Origin: CAZSDU01 sp964429135
Lineage (GTDB): Bacteria > Bacteroidota > Bacteroidia > Bacteroidales > FEN-979
DNA length: 64,000 bases
Assembly (NCBI GenBank): GCA_964429135.1
Contig: CAYSAU010000018.1
Coordinates: forward strand, 1 to 64,000
Reading direction: 5' to 3'
Part shown: positions 7,603 through 15,336 of the stretch, one piece after another
Position numbering within the stretch: position 1 is the stretch's first letter
Layout of the letters: the number at the start of each line of letters is the position of its first letter
Notes under the pieces: generated by a model
Told to the model about the DNA's origin: nothing
The model's database searches: none
The model's input: the letters and a program-made list of their open reading frames with translations, nothing else
Position numbers and translations under genes: made by a program

Positions 7603-8598
7603 TCAGAAAGGTTTGAATCCTATGATCTCCCTGACTTCTCGGATGGTTTTCCCGGCGGAGGCTCTGGCTTTTTCTGCGCCCAGAGAGACGGTTTTTTTCA
7701 GGTAAGTTTCATCGTTATCAAGTTCCGTCATCTTTTCCCGGAAAGGTGTTGTGAACTGGATGATGTCTTCCGCCAATTGTTTTTTCATATCTCCATAACG
7801 AATCTGTCCCAGGGAATACTGGGTTTCAAAATATTTCCAGGTATCTTCAGCAGAGAAGCATTTCATCAGGTAAAAAAGGTTTTCAACGCCTCTGGATTTG
7901 GGTTGTCCGGGCTCAACCGGTCCGGAGTCGGTTACTGCGCGCATGACTTTTTTCCGGATGGTTTCCGGATTGTCAGCCAAAAAAATGGCATTGTTGTCAT
8001 TTTCCGATTTCGACATCTTTATACTCCCGTCCAGTCCGGGGATTTTAACCAGGTTCTCTCCGAAATTATAGGCCAGGGGTTCAGGAAAATAATCAACGCG
8101 ATAGAGCCTGTTAAAACGATTGGCGAAAGTACGGGTCATTTCCAGATGCTGTTCCTGGTCTTTTCCCACCGGGACTTTATGCGCTTTATGGATGATGATA
8201 TCCGCTGCCATTAAAGCTGGATAGGTAAGAAGCCCGGCGTTGACATTATTTGGCTGGGTACGGATTTTTTCCTTAAAAGAGGTGCAACGTTCAAGTTCTC
8301 CGACATAGGCATTCATGTTAAGTAAAAGATACAATTCTGCAGTTTCGGGGAGATCGCTTTGGACGTAAAGGGTTGCCTTGTCCGGGTCCAGGCCGCAGGC
8401 AAGGAATTCAATCAGCACGGTTCTGACATTCCCGTGAAGATCGCCGGGAGTTGGATGTGTAGTCAGGGAGTGATAGTCGGCAATAAAGAAAAAGCAATGG
8501 TTTTCTTCCTGCATTTTAACAAAGCTCTTCAGGGCTCCGAAATAATTTCCGAGATGAAGATTTCCCGTAGGACGAATTCCGCTGACAACAATATCCAT
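7603..8598 (-). CDS. trpS: Tryptophan-tRNA ligase
   Basis: 331 residues, the usual length for bacterial TrpRS. A class I synthetase that charges tRNA-Trp. The HIGH-like motif is in SGIRPTGNLHLGNYFGALK near the N-terminus and the KMSKS loop is IKMSKSEND at about residue 195. Tetrapeptides such as VPVGKDQEQHLEMTR and the C-terminal AREIIGF-like end fit the family. The gene lies 37 bp after rng on the same strand. That gap consists largely of a heptamer repeat that reaches the start codon. Confidence 0.96.
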   Translation of the reverse strand: MDIVVSGIRPTGNLHLGNYFGALKSFVKMQEENHCFFFIADYHSLTTHPTPGDLHGNVRTVLIEFLACGLDPDKATLYVQSDLPETAELYLLLNMNAYVGELERCTSFKEKIRTQPNNVNAGLLTYPALMAADIIIHKAHKVPVGKDQEQHLEMTRTFANRFNRLYRVDYFPEPLAYNFGENLVKIPGLDGSIKMSKSENDNNAIFLADNPETIRKKVMRAVTDSGPVEPGQPKSRGVENLFYLMKCFSAEDTWKYFETQYSLGQIRYGDMKKQLAEDIIQFTTPFREKMTELDNDETYLKKTVSLGAEKARASAGKTIREVREIIGFKPF

Positions 8599-8624
8599 TT
8601 ACGATTGACGATTTACGATTGATG
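8597..8624. repeat. Heptamer microrepeat at the trpS start
   Basis: Four units: ATTTACG (8597), ATTGACG (8604), ATTTACG (8611) and ATTGATG (8618). The first unit overlaps the trpS start codon (complement CAT at 8596-8598), so the repeat forms the trpS ribosome-entry region. No Shine-Dalgarno sequence is present. Confidence 0.85.
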
Positions 8625-8635
8625 AATTTACTTTG

Positions 8636-10186
8636 TTACATTTTTATCTCATCCTCATTCTTGTTATATATATGATATTCAAGAAAGTGGAGTGCATTTT
8701 GTTTATCTATTTTGATCCGTTGACCGAATTTGCGCCACCATTTCCATTTATAGTTAAAACAACCCTTGGTCAGAAATGCATGAATATAGGGGTGAACGAC
8801 AAGGGTCAGATGTTTTTCATTTTGTTCGTGGACAAGGTAGCTCAGGTTATTTTCAATATCATCGGTAAGCAGTATGCTGGGTCGGATTTCTCCACTTCCA
8901 TCGCAGGAAGGGCATTTTTCCAATATCTGAACATTCATTTCCGGCCTTACCCGTTGGCGTGTGATCTGGACCAGCCCGAATTTACTGGGTGGAAGAATGG
9001 AGTGTTTGGCCCTGTCCCGTTTCATTTCCTCCCTGAGTTTCTCGTATAATTTTCGGCGGTTCAGTCCTTGTATCATATCGATAAAATCCACTACAATGAT
9101 CCCGCCCATATCTCTTAATCTGAGCTGTCGGGCCACTTCGGTCGCAGCTTCCAGATTGACATCGAGGGCGTTGGTTTCCTGGTTTTGTTCAGAATTCACC
9201 CGGTGTCCGCTGTTGATATCGATGACATGAAGCGCTTCAGTATGTTCAATGATAAGGTAGGTTCCGCTTTTAATGGTAACGACTTTACCGAATGAATTCT
9301 TGATTTGTTTGTCGATCCCGTAATGGTCGAAGATGGGGGTTTTCCCGGAATGCAGTTTGACAATATTGACTTTATCTGGAACGATACGCTGGATATAGTT
9401 ACGGATTTCTTCATGAAGAACCACATCGTTCACGATCACATTGTTGAAAGAATCATTCAGCATATCGCGAAGGATGGCTGAGGTGCGGTCGATTTCCCCG
9501 ATTAGTTTCTGCGGAGGTTTGGCTGTGGCCAGTTTTTGGGTGATCAGTTCCCATCTTTTATAAAGGGAACGTAAATCGGCATCCAGATCGGCTACAAGTT
9601 TGTTTTCAGCTACAGTCCGGATGATGATCCCGCAGTTTTTAGGGCGGATGCTGGTGATTAGTCGTTTGAGGCGGTTTCTTTCTTCCGCGCTTTTTATTTT
9701 CTGGGAAACAGAGACTTTATCGGAAAATGGAATCAGGACAAGAAAACGTCCGGCAAAAGCGATCTCAGAAGTGACCCTTGGACCTTTGGTTGAAATGGGT
9801 TCTTTGGCAATCTGAATTAAAACCTGTTGATTGGGTTTCAACACATTATTGATCCGTCCTGTCTTCTGGATTTCTTCTTCCATTTTGAAATCAGTAATGG
9901 AAAACCCAACTGCTGCTCCCGACTGGGCTGATTTAATATATTTCAGCAAGGATTGAACCTGTGGCCCCAGGTCGAGGTAATGCAGAAAAGCATCTTTTTC
10001 ATAACCAACATCAACGAAAGCTGCATTCAATCCGGGCATGATCTTTTTGATTTTACCCAGATAAATATCACCAACCGAAAATTCGTTATTAGTCTTTTCT
10101 TTATTTAACTCTACAAGAAGCTTATCTTCAAGTAAGGCTATTTCAACTCCCTGAGGAGTTGAATTGATAATTAATTCCTTATTCAC
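8636..10186 (-). CDS. rng: Ribonuclease G/E family endoribonuclease
   Basis: 516 residues from a GTG start at 10186 (VNKELIINSTPQGVEIALLED, the conserved family start). It cleaves single-stranded A/U-rich RNA in rRNA maturation and mRNA decay. An S1 domain (about 38-125) is followed by the 5'-sensor and DNase I-like catalytic region, with HVIDINSGHR and IIVVDFIDM supplying the Mg2+-binding Asp pair. The zinc-link is CPSCDGSGEI. It lacks the RNase E scaffold tail, as is usual for RNase G-size members. The 5' region holds a 25-bp palindrome and a hairpin inside the first codons, which suggests self-regulation. Downstream of hup on the same strand. Confidence 0.93.
   Translation of the reverse strand: MNKELIINSTPQGVEIALLEDKLLVELNKEKTNNEFSVGDIYLGKIKKIMPGLNAAFVDVGYEKDAFLHYLDLGPQVQSLLKYIKSAQSGAAVGFSITDFKMEEEIQKTGRINNVLKPNQQVLIQIAKEPISTKGPRVTSEIAFAGRFLVLIPFSDKVSVSQKIKSAEERNRLKRLITSIRPKNCGIIIRTVAENKLVADLDADLRSLYKRWELITQKLATAKPPQKLIGEIDRTSAILRDMLNDSFNNVIVNDVVLHEEIRNYIQRIVPDKVNIVKLHSGKTPIFDHYGIDKQIKNSFGKVVTIKSGTYLIIEHTEALHVIDINSGHRVNSEQNQETNALDVNLEAATEVARQLRLRDMGGIIVVDFIDMIQGLNRRKLYEKLREEMKRDRAKHSILPPSKFGLVQITRQRVRPEMNVQILEKCPSCDGSGEIRPSILLTDDIENNLSYLVHEQNEKHLTLVVHPYIHAFLTKGCFNYKWKWWRKFGQRIKIDKQNALHFLEYHIYNKNEDEIKM
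10142..10163 (-). promoter_or_regulatory. Perfect 9-bp hairpin in the first codons of rng
   Basis: Arms TTCAACTCC (10142-10150) and GGAGTTGAA (10155-10163) enclose a 4-nt loop. It covers roughly codons 8-15 (STPQGVE). Together with the palindrome upstream it makes the rng translation start a structured RNA. Confidence 0.6.
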
Positions 10187-10201
10187 GATATAAATGTGTT
10201 A

Positions 10202-10226
10202 AATCATTGATACGGTATCAATGATT
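10202..10226. repeat. 25-bp palindrome upstream of rng
   Basis: Perfect inverted repeat with 12-bp arms (AATCATTGATAC and GTATCAATGATT) around a single central G. It lies 15 bp upstream of the rng GTG. Read as RNA it would form a hairpin with a small loop next to the start codon. Read as DNA it could be an operator for a dimeric regulator. No regulator gene is adjacent, so the RNA reading is preferred. Confidence 0.8.
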
Positions 10227-10282
10227 GTAAATGACCTAAGGAATTGTAGCAGGGAGAGCGCCTGAAGTTCACGATCAGGATC

Positions 10283-10304
10283 TCCCGGGTAAACGAACCC
10301 GGGA
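10283..10304 (-). promoter_or_regulatory. Stem-loop directly after the 29-residue gene
   Basis: Arms TCCCGGGT (10283-10290) and ACCCGGGA (10297-10304) form 8 perfect pairs with loop AAACGA, starting one base after the stop codon of the small basic-protein gene. No U-tract follows on the minus strand, so it is not a classic terminator. It could protect the upstream mRNA 3' end or be an RNase processing site between hup and rng. Confidence 0.5.
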
Positions 10305-10394
10305 TTATTTCTTCTTGTGTCTGTTCTTCCGCAAGCGTTTTTTTCGCTTGTGGGTGGCCATCTTATGTCTCTTTCTTTTCTTACCGCTCGGCAT
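10305..10394 (-). CDS. 29-residue basic protein, AURKAIP1/COX24-like (small ribosomal protein candidate)
   Basis: A short gene that automated callers easily miss: MPSGKKRKRHKMATHKRKK followed by RLRKNRHKKK, with about 60% Lys/Arg/His. This matches the very short, strongly conserved Bacteroidota proteins assigned to the AURKAIP1/COX24 (mitochondrial mS38) domain, so a ribosomal small-subunit role is likely. I recognise it from the KRKRHKMATHKRKKRLRKNRHK pattern and cannot confirm it by search. It starts 15 bp after the hup stop on the same strand, so hup and this gene are probably cotranscribed. A stem-loop follows its stop codon. Confidence 0.85.
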   Translation of the reverse strand: MPSGKKRKRHKMATHKRKKRLRKNRHKKK

Positions 10395-10409
10395 AATGAA
10401 TAATTTAAA

Positions 10410-10700
10410 TTACTTTACTTTAACGTGAGACTTGATTTTGTTCACAAAAGTCTTTGCCGGCTTAAAGGCAGGAATGTTGTGGGCGGGAATGACCAGGGTG
10501 GTGTTCCTAGAAATGTTTCTTCCGGTTTTTTCAGCTCTTTTTTTAATGATGAAACTACCAAAGCCCCTTAAATAAACGTTTTGACCCGATACCATGGAGT
10601 TTTTGATGGAGTCCATGAAAGCTTCGACCGTGGCCTGAACAGCAACTTTTTCAATGCCTGTTTTATTAGCAATTTCTGCTACAATTTCTGCTTTTGTCAT
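10410..10700 (-). CDS. hup: HU-family DNA-binding protein
   Basis: 96 residues. A nucleoid protein that bends DNA as a dimer. The family pattern is complete: MTKAEIVAEIANKTGIEKV at the start, GQNVYLRGFGSFIIKKRAEKTGRN in the core, then TTLVIPAHNIPAFKPAKTF, where the Pro-containing arm intercalates (I-P-A in place of the usual I-x-A-x-x-x-P). The basic tail KIKSHVKVK is common in Bacteroidota members. First gene of a minus-strand run: hup, the 29-residue basic protein, rng, trpS. A strong TATATTTG box lies 70 bp upstream. Confidence 0.95.
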   Translation of the reverse strand: MTKAEIVAEIANKTGIEKVAVQATVEAFMDSIKNSMVSGQNVYLRGFGSFIIKKRAEKTGRNISRNTTLVIPAHNIPAFKPAKTFVNKIKSHVKVK

Positions 10701-10770
10701 TTTACTTGTGTATTACTAATTGATATATTTAATTAATACTGAATGTTTTCTTACGCTGAAAATGGGGTTG

Positions 10771-10798
10771 CAAATATAGGATTTTTTTGAACTTCAAA
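10771..10798 (-). promoter_or_regulatory. Predicted promoter of hup
   Basis: On the minus strand, TATATTTG (10778-10771) is an excellent -7 box. TTTG at 10798-10795 could be the -33 element, but the 16-bp spacer is short. The hup ATG is 70 bp downstream. It overlaps the region from which mutY is transcribed the other way. Confidence 0.45.
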
Positions 10799-10817
10799 GA
10801 AATATTCAGAGAAAAAC

Positions 10818-10825
10818 TATTTTTG
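10818..10825 (+). promoter_or_regulatory. Predicted -7 box of mutY
   Basis: TATTTTTG fits TAnnTTTG and lies 21 bp before the mutY ATG. No convincing -33 element is at the expected distance. Its presence supports the ATG at 10847 over the in-frame upstream start at 10787. Confidence 0.35.
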
Positions 10826-10846
10826 TGGTCCGATCATCATTGTAAA

Positions 10847-11917
10847 ATGAATTTTACTACTGAGCTTCTTTTATGGTATCAACAGCACAAAAGAGATCTG
10901 CCCTGGCGTCAAACCCGCGATCCCTACCTGATTTGGTTATCGGAAATCATCCTTCAGCAAACACGTATTGAACAAGGGTTGCCTTATTATCACCGTTTTA
11001 TCCATGCTTTTCCGAGCGTTTATCATCTTGCGGCTGCCAGCGAGCAGCAGGTGCTGAAGCTCTGGCAGGGATTGGGATATTATTCCAGGGCCAGGAATTT
11101 ACATGTCAGCGCAAAAGAAATCGTGGATAAATACCATGGAAAGTTTCCTTCTGCTTACCCTGATATCGTTCGCCTCAAGGGAATAGGTAGCTATACGGCA
11201 GCCGCCATTGCTTCCATTGCTTTCAATGTACCTGTTGCTGTTGTGGATGGTAATGTGCTGAGATTTCTGTCACGCTATTCAGGTTTCAGGGATCCGGTAG
11301 ATTCCGGAGCTGCAGTAAAAGCCATACGGTCAATTGCATCTGAACGGATGGATACTGAAGACCCTGGTTCATTTAACCAGGCCATGATGGAATTCGGCGC
11401 CAAACAATGCATCCCCCGGAATCCTGATTGCTGCCGATGTGTTTTTCGCAAAGAATGTTTTGCATTTAATCATCAGATGGTGGAGCAATTGCCTGTTAAA
11501 AAAAAGAAACCCACTCAGGTAAACCGGTACTTCTATTATTTCCTCATCCATGTGAAAGGAAAAGCAGGTTTTTATCTGATGAAAAGAAAAGAAAATGATA
11601 TTTGGAAAAACCTTTTTACATTTCCCTGCATAGAAACATCCAGGCACTGCTCACTGGAAAAACTGATGTCGGAAATTGAATGGCAGCATATTTTTGGGAT
11701 ACAGATACCGAAGGTCATGAAAAAATCAAAACCATATAAACATATTCTGACCCATCAATTGATTACGGCCAGATTTTTTGAACTGGAAATAGAAAAACCA
11801 TTGGATCATGACTTTGATTATGCTGAACCCTCGAGTCTTGATCAATATCCATTTCCCAGACTGATAGAAAAATACCTGCAACAGAATATTGATTCTGAAT
11901 CCATCAGCAGTTCATAA
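10847..11917 (+). CDS. mutY: A/G-specific adenine glycosylase
   Basis: 356 residues from ATG 10847. It removes adenine mispaired with 8-oxoguanine. The core has LPWRQTRDPYLIWLSEIILQQTRIEQG (catalytic Glu and the Q-Q-T pocket). The helix-hairpin-helix is LKGIGSYTAAAIASIAF and the catalytic Asp is in VAVVDGNVLRFLSRY. The [4Fe-4S] loop CIPRNPDCCRCVFRKEC has the C-x6-C-x2-C-x5-C spacing. The C-terminal NUDIX-like 8-oxoG-recognition domain starts at about residue 225. It is divergent from hup, and the mutY-hup pair is common in Bacteroidota. It ends 19 bp from the convergent propeller sensor. Confidence 0.95.
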   Translation: MNFTTELLLWYQQHKRDLPWRQTRDPYLIWLSEIILQQTRIEQGLPYYHRFIHAFPSVYHLAAASEQQVLKLWQGLGYYSRARNLHVSAKEIVDKYHGKFPSAYPDIVRLKGIGSYTAAAIASIAFNVPVAVVDGNVLRFLSRYSGFRDPVDSGAAVKAIRSIASERMDTEDPGSFNQAMMEFGAKQCIPRNPDCCRCVFRKECFAFNHQMVEQLPVKKKKPTQVNRYFYYFLIHVKGKAGFYLMKRKENDIWKNLFTFPCIETSRHCSLEKLMSEIEWQHIFGIQIPKVMKKSKPYKHILTHQLITARFFELEIEKPLDHDFDYAEPSSLDQYPFPRLIEKYLQQNIDSESISSS

Positions 11918-11936
11918 ACGTTCAAGGTTAACCACT

Positions 11937-14900
11937 TTATTCCGTTTGTTTTTTCTCGGGTAAGATCGTTATAAGCAGGTCAACCAGTAATTTTTTCCCG
12001 AAAGGTTTGGCCAGATAATAGGAACAACCGCCATCAATCAAACGCTCCTGCATCCCGGCCATCGTATAGCCGGTTACCGCGATGATAGGCGTACTCTGAT
12101 AGGAGGGGATCTCCCTGATTTTTTGAGTAGCCGTCAGTCCGTCGATGCCTTTCCCGAGATTTATGTCCATTAATATAGCATCATATTGTTTAACTGCTAC
12201 TTTTTCCAGGGCTGAATTTCCATCTATGGCTACGTCCACTTCATAATCTTTACCGATATATGACTTGACCAGAGCTGCATTGATCTCATTATCTTCTACC
12301 AGTAGCAGCTGGTAAGGCCCGGGTTTAAACGGTTTGGGTTTTTCTGATTCCGGATCCGTTACGACCTGGCGTTCTCCGCCTTCGCTTACCTTTTGTAAGG
12401 GATTCAGCGCCGCCTGGATGAGAGGGATAAGATCCTGAAGATGCGAAGGCGGATCTTTCCCGGGATCGAGCTGAGCCAGGAGCATGGCCGAATCAAGGGT
12501 GTCGAGCAGATGTTTTCCCGATTCGTGAATATAGTGGCTTATTCCTGGCTCTTTTTCAGACGCTTTATCCTGCATGAGTATTTCCGAAAATCCCATGATG
12601 CTGTTCACCGGTGTTCTGAAATCCTGATCAAGGAAGGCAAGCAGGGACGATTTCAGACGATCGGATTGCTCAATCCGGTCTTTGGCTTCCGATAATGCCG
12701 ATTGGGCTAATTCCTTTTGCCTGATCTCTTCCCTGAGCTCACGGGTTCTTTCTTCAACCAGCCGGTTTAATTGCTTCTCCTTGATTTTACGGTATTGATA
12801 CCGGACAAGGAACCAGAAAATGAACAGGGCAGCTATAGCGCAAATCAGAAAGAACCATGCAGTCTGATAAAAATAGGGGAGAATATTGATTTTAATCAGG
12901 CTTTCCATTTTTCTTTCCCCTCCAAAATCGTTTGTGGCAGTCACCTTGAATTCATATCTTCCGGGAGGCAGATGGGTATAGAATGCCGAACGTCTTGACC
13001 CGGCATTGATCCAGTACAAGTCAAAACCTTCCAGCTTATATTTAAAAGACAGTTCCCGCAAGGGGTTAAAACCAGGACTGGTATATTGTATTTCGAGGTT
13101 GATCAGACCAGGCTGAAGGGTTATCTCCTGATCCGGGACAACTTCCTGCTCATTGACAAAGACACGGGTCAGACAAATACTCGGCAAAGGCATCTCTTGT
13201 TTTTGTCTGGCTGCGTCAATCATAATCAGGCCATTCAGGGTCGGGAACCAAAGTTCCTGGTCCCTGCCCCGGCAACCCGCGGGAAAGACTTTTGACGTGC
13301 ATTCGGAACTCAGCATTCCTTCGTTGACCCCATAATGAACGGAAAGGATCTTGTTTGATTTGCCATCTGCCAGTTCCAGAAGGGCTTTTTTTGAAACACT
13401 GAAGATGCCCAGAGGACCGGACATCCAAAGATTTCCTTTCGCATCTTCAAGAATCTGCTGAATTTTATCCGCATCAAGCCCGTCTTCCTTAGAAAAGACT
13501 TCCACGGAATCGTTACGGATCATCACCAGTCCTGCATGACTACAACCTACCCAAAGGATTCCATCATGATCTTCATACAGGCTCAGGATCTCATCATCCC
13601 TGAGACCGTTTTCACTGGTAATCCATTTGATCTTTTCTTCATCGAGACGATTGATGCCTCCTCCATTGGTACCCACCCACATCCTCCCTTTTTTATCCTG
13701 AAGCAGGCAGTTGATTTGATCGTGAGATAAGCCTTCACGGCTTGTCAGGGTGGTAAATCTGCCTTTTTCATATCGCGACAACCCTCCGCCATCGGTACCA
13801 ATCCATAGCCTTCCTTTACGGTCCGCATAAACAGCATTGATCACATTGGAGAGAAGTCCGTCCTTCAGGGTATAGTTTTTTAAAAGACCATCTTTCCATG
13901 CATATAATCCCGATCCTGCTGTGCCAATCCAGAGCGTACCTGATGCATCTTCTGTAATGCTTGTCAATGGAATACCCGGGAGTTTCATTTTTTTCTGGAA
14001 TTGCGAAAAGTTTTCATGGTTGTAATAATTTAAGCCTCCTTTTGCCGTACCAATCCAAATTCCGCCTTGCTTGTCACTGAAAACAGGCATGATGACATTA
14101 TCAGAAAGCCCGTCTTTGCTGGTAAAAACATTCACCAACCGGGGTTGAAGAAGGCTGATCCCGGCATCCAGTGTCCCCATCCATAAGTGATTATGAAGGT
14201 CGGTCAGGAGACAATGAATGTTATTGCTTGGAAGCCCTTCATCTAATGAAAAGGGACTAAGCATGCTTGCTGAAATTCTGTAAATCCCCTCACCATTGGC
14301 CGCAATCCAGAGATTACCTGAGGTATCGCCGGTGATGGAAACAATGGTTTGGTTTTTTTTCAGCTTGCCGTAATGATACGGAGAAAATTTTCCTTGGTAA
14401 AAACGGTTCAGACCTCCGTTTTGGGTGCCTATCCAAAGCGTCTGTTGCTGATCGAGATACAGGCAGCGGATATAATTGTCGGTAAGTCCGTCTTTTTGGC
14501 AGTAGTTTGAAAATCTGCCCTGAAAATAGTGGCTGAGTCCCGCCTGGGTGCCTATCCATAATCCACCCTGCCCGTCTGGGAGAAGGGCATTGATGATGTT
14601 GTCAGGCAATCCATCCGTATTGCGGAGAAAAGAAAAATCAGCCTGGTTCCGAAAATGTCCAAGTCCCCCGCCAGAAGTTCCGATCCAATAAGTGTTATGA
14701 TCATCTTCGGCCAGGGCGGTAACATTTTTTCCACCGTAAAGTTCGGGATGGGTGAGTAAACGAAAAATTCTGTCCTTGTAAAGAATAAGGTGACCGGCAT
14801 GACAACCAATCAGGAGGGAACCGTCCCTGCAAACAAGCAAGGAATAAATATCATTAAATAAAAAAGCAGGGTTGTTTTTTTGGGAAAATGTGATGAATTC

Positions 14901-15137
14901 AAATCCGTCGAACCTTACCAGCCCTTCCTGTGTTGCCATCCAGATAAAGCCATCCTTTGTCTGTGCCATGGCATGGATCGAATTCACTGGAAGTCCATGT
15001 TGGGAATTCCAATGTTGAATAATAAATTCCTTTGATTGCGGTGAATCCGGAAGATTCACGGCAGGAGAAAGCAAAGGAATCCCTGATAAAATCAGTAAAA
15101 TACACCGTAAGCGATTCGCTTTCAATATCACAGACAT
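11937..15137 (-). CDS. Two-propeller sensor with degenerate kinase core and intact receiver domain
   Basis: 1066 residues. Order: signal peptide, about 13-14 Reg_prop repeats (W-I/M/V-G-T-x-G-G-L type, about residues 40-630), Y_Y_Y domain (FKYKLEGFDLYWINAGSRR...YTHLPPGRYEFKVTATN), one membrane helix, a coiled coil and a DHp-like helix. A receiver follows (VEDNEIN, Asp991 in ILMDINL, VTGYT, AKPFG). The H box reads FLDQDFRTPVNSIMGF where S-H-E-I-R-T-P is expected, so position 838 is Gln, not His. No ATPase domain (N, G1, G2 boxes) lies between it and the receiver. No AraC-type DNA-binding tail is present. It therefore cannot autophosphorylate in the usual way. Probably an extracellular-glycan sensor or relay scaffold whose receiver is served by another kinase. 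Confidence 0.9.
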   Translation of the reverse strand: MSVILKANRLRCILLILSGIPLLSPAVNLPDSPQSKEFIIQHWNSQHGLPVNSIHAMAQTKDGFIWMATQEGLVRFDGFEFITFSQKNNPAFLFNDIYSLLVCRDGSLLIGCHAGHLILYKDRIFRLLTHPELYGGKNVTALAEDDHNTYWIGTSGGGLGHFRNQADFSFLRNTDGLPDNIINALLPDGQGGLWIGTQAGLSHYFQGRFSNYCQKDGLTDNYIRCLYLDQQQTLWIGTQNGGLNRFYQGKFSPYHYGKLKKNQTIVSITGDTSGNLWIAANGEGIYRISASMLSPFSLDEGLPSNNIHCLLTDLHNHLWMGTLDAGISLLQPRLVNVFTSKDGLSDNVIMPVFSDKQGGIWIGTAKGGLNYYNHENFSQFQKKMKLPGIPLTSITEDASGTLWIGTAGSGLYAWKDGLLKNYTLKDGLLSNVINAVYADRKGRLWIGTDGGGLSRYEKGRFTTLTSREGLSHDQINCLLQDKKGRMWVGTNGGGINRLDEEKIKWITSENGLRDDEILSLYEDHDGILWVGCSHAGLVMIRNDSVEVFSKEDGLDADKIQQILEDAKGNLWMSGPLGIFSVSKKALLELADGKSNKILSVHYGVNEGMLSSECTSKVFPAGCRGRDQELWFPTLNGLIMIDAARQKQEMPLPSICLTRVFVNEQEVVPDQEITLQPGLINLEIQYTSPGFNPLRELSFKYKLEGFDLYWINAGSRRSAFYTHLPPGRYEFKVTATNDFGGERKMESLIKINILPYFYQTAWFFLICAIAALFIFWFLVRYQYRKIKEKQLNRLVEERTRELREEIRQKELAQSALSEAKDRIEQSDRLKSSLLAFLDQDFRTPVNSIMGFSEILMQDKASEKEPGISHYIHESGKHLLDTLDSAMLLAQLDPGKDPPSHLQDLIPLIQAALNPLQKVSEGGERQVVTDPESEKPKPFKPGPYQLLLVEDNEINAALVKSYIGKDYEVDVAIDGNSALEKVAVKQYDAILMDINLGKGIDGLTATQKIREIPSYQSTPIIAVTGYTMAGMQERLIDGGCSYYLAKPFGKKLLVDLLITILPEKKQTE

Positions 15138-15144
15138 AGTAACC

Positions 15145-15152
15145 CAAAGATA
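15145..15152 (-). promoter_or_regulatory. Predicted -7 box of the propeller sensor, nearly leaderless
   Basis: TATCTTTG on the minus strand ends only 7 bp before the ATG at 15137. With initiation 4-6 bp after the box, the mRNA would begin at or next to the start codon. No clear -33 element was seen. Confidence 0.4.
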
Positions 15153-15164
15153 AAAATCTTTCAG

Positions 15165-15195
15165 GTTGTCAGATGTTTATTTTTTTTTATTTTTG
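15165..15195 (+). promoter_or_regulatory. Predicted promoter of the MgtE-like gene
   Basis: GTTG at 15165-15168, a 19-bp spacer and TATTTTTG at 15188-15195 give one of the best -33/-7 matches in the window. Initiation near 15201 would leave a leader of about 135 nt, unusually long here. Confidence 0.55.
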
Positions 15196-15259
15196 CAGCA
15201 ATAAAGCCTAAATTTCATCACCAAATGGACGATCACCCGGCGAATCATATTTTCCATCC

Positions 15260-15329
15260 CTGAACAGGTCGTGTTGCAACGCATTTGAAGGTGCATTGTT
15301 ATCTCCCTGTTCAGCAAACAGCAAGGAGG
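15260..15329 (+). promoter_or_regulatory. Structured leader and strong Shine-Dalgarno before the MgtE-like gene
   Basis: A perfect 9-bp inverted repeat (CTGAACAGG at 15260-15268, CCTGTTCAG at 15306-15314) closes a 37-nt loop. The loop contains a second imperfect pairing (AACGCA with TGCATT). AAGGAGG at 15323-15329 lies 7 bases before the ATG, an almost ideal Shine-Dalgarno in a phylum that rarely uses one. A conformational switch controlling ribosome access is possible. I could not match it to the M-box Mg2+ riboswitch. Confidence 0.5.
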
Positions 15330-15336
15330 AGCAAGC

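Noticed and set aside
10283..10304. tRNA-like T-arm (GGTTCG) near the 29-residue gene
   Set aside because: GGGTTCGTTTACCCG resembles a T-arm, but no acceptor, D or anticodon arm surrounds it. It is part of a simple 8-bp stem-loop.
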